Shown here: in pieces, positions 42,294-43,410 of the stretch
How the letters are laid out: each line of letters opens with the position of its first letter
How positions within the stretch are numbered: the first letter of the stretch is position 1
From: Candidatus Bathyarchaeota archaeon
GTDB taxonomy: Archaea > Thermoproteota > Bathyarchaeia > Bathyarchaeales > Bathycorpusculaceae
Direction of reading: 5' to 3'
Assembly: GCA_013388895.1 (NCBI GenBank)
Contig: JACAEK010000022.1
Coordinates: 1 to 43,410 of the forward strand
Length of the DNA stretch: 43,410 nt
The notes under the pieces: generated by a model
Databases searched by the model: none
The model's input: the letters and a program-made list of their open reading frames with translations, nothing else
Told to the model about the DNA's origin: nothing
Made by a program: the position numbers and the translations under genes

Positions 42294-42764
42294 CTAATGG
42301 CGTTGTTCTCTTTTCTTGCTTTCATTGTGGAGGTATTCGAATTTGTTCCAAAGTGATGGAAAGTTGTATTGTTTTCTGGCGCCCTCAACGATAGGTTTCA
42401 TTTTTTCCCACATTGTGCTGGTTGGAATGTTTGAGATGGTTTTGTAGTCTGTCAGACCTCTGTATAGGAGTTCTCCAGCTCCTTCGTACAAGTTGCCAAC
42501 TATGCCAAGTGCTACGGCAACTGAGCTTTCAGCAAATGGTAGACCATACTTCTTCAAAAAATCATCGTAGTCCTCAAATTGCAGATTCCATACCTTAAAG
42601 GAAGCTTCGAGAAACTCTTTGCTATTGAAACTCTGATGAACTCTCCAGAACGCATCTGTTTTTCTTGATTTGGTCTGATGTCTAAGCTAAAGACTGTAAT
42701 AAATGACTCCAGCTACGACACTTGCAGAGGCTATCACTATAGAAACGGTCTGTATGTCAACCAT
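42294..42764 (-). pseudogene. DUF4760-like membrane protein gene with an in-frame TAG
   Basis: From an ATG at 42764 the frame runs through a membrane span (MVDIQTVSIVIASASVVAG) and stops at TAG 42687-42689, after 25 codons; the same frame then continues without break for 130 codons to 42294. The product around the stop reads YYSL-stop-LRHQTK. In DUF4760-type proteins as I know them this position follows the membrane helix and is a polar residue such as Gln, so CAG to TAG is the simplest reading. The rest (FWRVHQSFNSKEFLEAS, VAVALGIVGNLYEGAGELL, MWEKMKPIVEGAR) looks unaltered. Amber read-through or pyrrolysine cannot be ruled out from this window. Confidence 0.65.
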
Positions 42765-43060
42765 TTTCACCACTACATTTACAGTCTGATTCAACAAAAC
42801 CAAATATCACCTTCAGTCTCTGCTGACCATCCAGAATCTCCCACTTGCCATTTTGCTTCTGTCTAAGTATTATGCGACCAATGTCATAGTCATTCAGAAT
42901 CGAATTTACCAGAGGTTGCTTCTTGGGTAGTTTCCACACTTCGACCTTTGATATTCTGCATTGATGATTAGTCTAGCTTGCTTGTGTAGTTTCACAAAGT
43001 CATTAATAGTCCATGTCAATTTCTCTGTTGGCCACTGAAGCTGACCTGACAATAAGTATC
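42757..43060 (-). pseudogene. Frameshifted, truncated DUF262 (GmrSD-type) gene remnant
   Basis: Conserved DUF262 sequence is split between frames. One frame gives LQWPTEKLTWTINDFVKLHK and then RLIINAEYQR; the next gives VWKLPKKQPLVNSIL and ILDGQQRLKVIFGF, with the crossover at about 42938-42945 (one base missing). A second break lies near 43045-43055, where a VEVDTY frame and the SGQLQWP frame meet. The reading frame then ends at 42757 after VESDC, where the DUF4760 gene begins, so the C-terminal part is gone. DUF262 proteins are nucleases/NTPases of modification-dependent defence systems; this copy cannot be functional as is. Confidence 0.7.
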
Positions 43061-43195
43061 AACCTCAACGTTAGTACTCCTAGTGAACTCATAAGATTTT
43101 TGGAAGTATTAAGTGAAGAAATTCTGTGAACTGTTAAGTTAGAGTCAGCTAGCTTTCGAAGTATTTATAAACTTTAAATGAAGTTTAAGTTTACT

Positions 43196-43410
43196 ATGAA
43201 GATTAAAAAGGAGTTGCCACCAGAACAACGTGATGAACTACTCAGAGCATTGAAAGCCCGTTTTGAGAAAAACATGAATCGCCATAAAGGTCTTGAATGG
43301 GCTAAAGTACAAGCAAAGCTTGAGGCTATTTCAGATAGCTACCGGGATGAAAAACTTTGGTCGCTCAATGAAATGGAAAAAACTGGCGGCGAACCGGATG
43401 TTGTCAGTCA
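43196..43410 (+). CDS. N-terminal part of a DUF4256 family protein (3' end outside window)
   Basis: The open frame from ATG 43196 runs off the right edge with 71 codons visible. LPPEQRDELLRALKARFEKNMNRHKGLEWAKVQ-type composition and the segment LWSLNEMEKTGGEPDVV identify the DUF4256 family, known from bacteria and archaea but without a defined activity. A TATA-like TTTATAA at 43164-43170 lies 26 bases before the ATG, which suggests a leaderless transcript. The gene appears intact, unlike its neighbours. Confidence 0.85.
   Translation, partial: MKIKKELPPEQRDELLRALKARFEKNMNRHKGLEWAKVQAKLEAISDSYRDEKLWSLNEMEKTGGEPDVVS

Noticed and set aside
42270-42356. A 28-codon plus-strand ORF encoding one hydrophobic helix
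   Set aside because: It lies opposite the end of the DUF4760 remnant and has no ribosome site; probably chance.

Overview
The window looks like a chromosomal piece of an uncultivated archaeon, most plausibly a Bathyarchaeia/Thermoproteota-type lineage (an inference; no rRNA is present). The signs are a replicative-type archaeal ATP-dependent DNA ligase, a class II tRNA-Leu without an encoded CCA, TATA-like boxes 25-40 bases before starts, frequent TTG/GTG starts, DUF1893 and DUF5752 proteins, and many large secreted proteins with a C-terminal IPEF-type membrane anchor.

Region by region. 1-3.6 kb: a compact operon of a zinc-ribbon protein, a helical protein and an SPFH (band 7) protein with three C-terminal zinc ribbons, faced by a small paralogous zinc-ribbon gene. 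3.7-5.2 kb: tRNA-Leu(CAA), a possible small ORF and quinolinate synthase nadA. 5.1-7.7 kb: the nickel regulator nikR, divergent from a probable ECF-type membrane transporter subunit, an FmdE-like protein, DUF1893, thioredoxin and a tiny membrane protein; a direct repeat of GTGTTAC lies at the transporter start. 7.7-10 kb: two hypothetical genes, an Lrp/AsnC regulator and a DUF5752 gene. 10-10.9 kb: a caspase-like membrane protein gene broken by one in-frame TAA.

10.9-31 kb is a surface-protein island: a 1198-residue repeat protein, four NosD-like parallel beta-helix proteins, another beta-solenoid protein, and a set of cohesin- and dockerin-bearing proteins. The latter comprise a membrane-anchored single-cohesin protein, a multi-cohesin protein with a dockerin, a PKD-dockerin protein, a two-cohesin protein without an anchor, and an oligopeptide-type ABC substrate-binding protein (SBP) that carries a dockerin and whose two lobes appear in swapped order. 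31-37 kb: the matching permeases (the second with a large extracellular insertion) and two ATPases, separated by three small hypothetical genes. 38.4-39.2 kb: a predicted transmembrane regulator with a cytoplasmic CxxC/winged-helix head and an extracellular cohesin domain. 39.3-42 kb: DNA ligase and an EamA-type transporter. 42.2-43.2 kb: a decaying patch (DUF4760 with an in-frame TAG, DUF262 with frameshifts). The right edge cuts a DUF4256 gene.

The most coherent candidate for something undescribed is the cohesin-dockerin network. An anchor cohesin, an adaptor (cohesins plus dockerin), dockerin clients including a transporter's binding protein, and a membrane-spanning cohesin transcription regulator could together form a surface assembly that couples capture, uptake and gene control. 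This is inferred from domain content and proximity; no enzyme (glycosidase or peptidase) carrying a dockerin is visible here, and no binding data exist.
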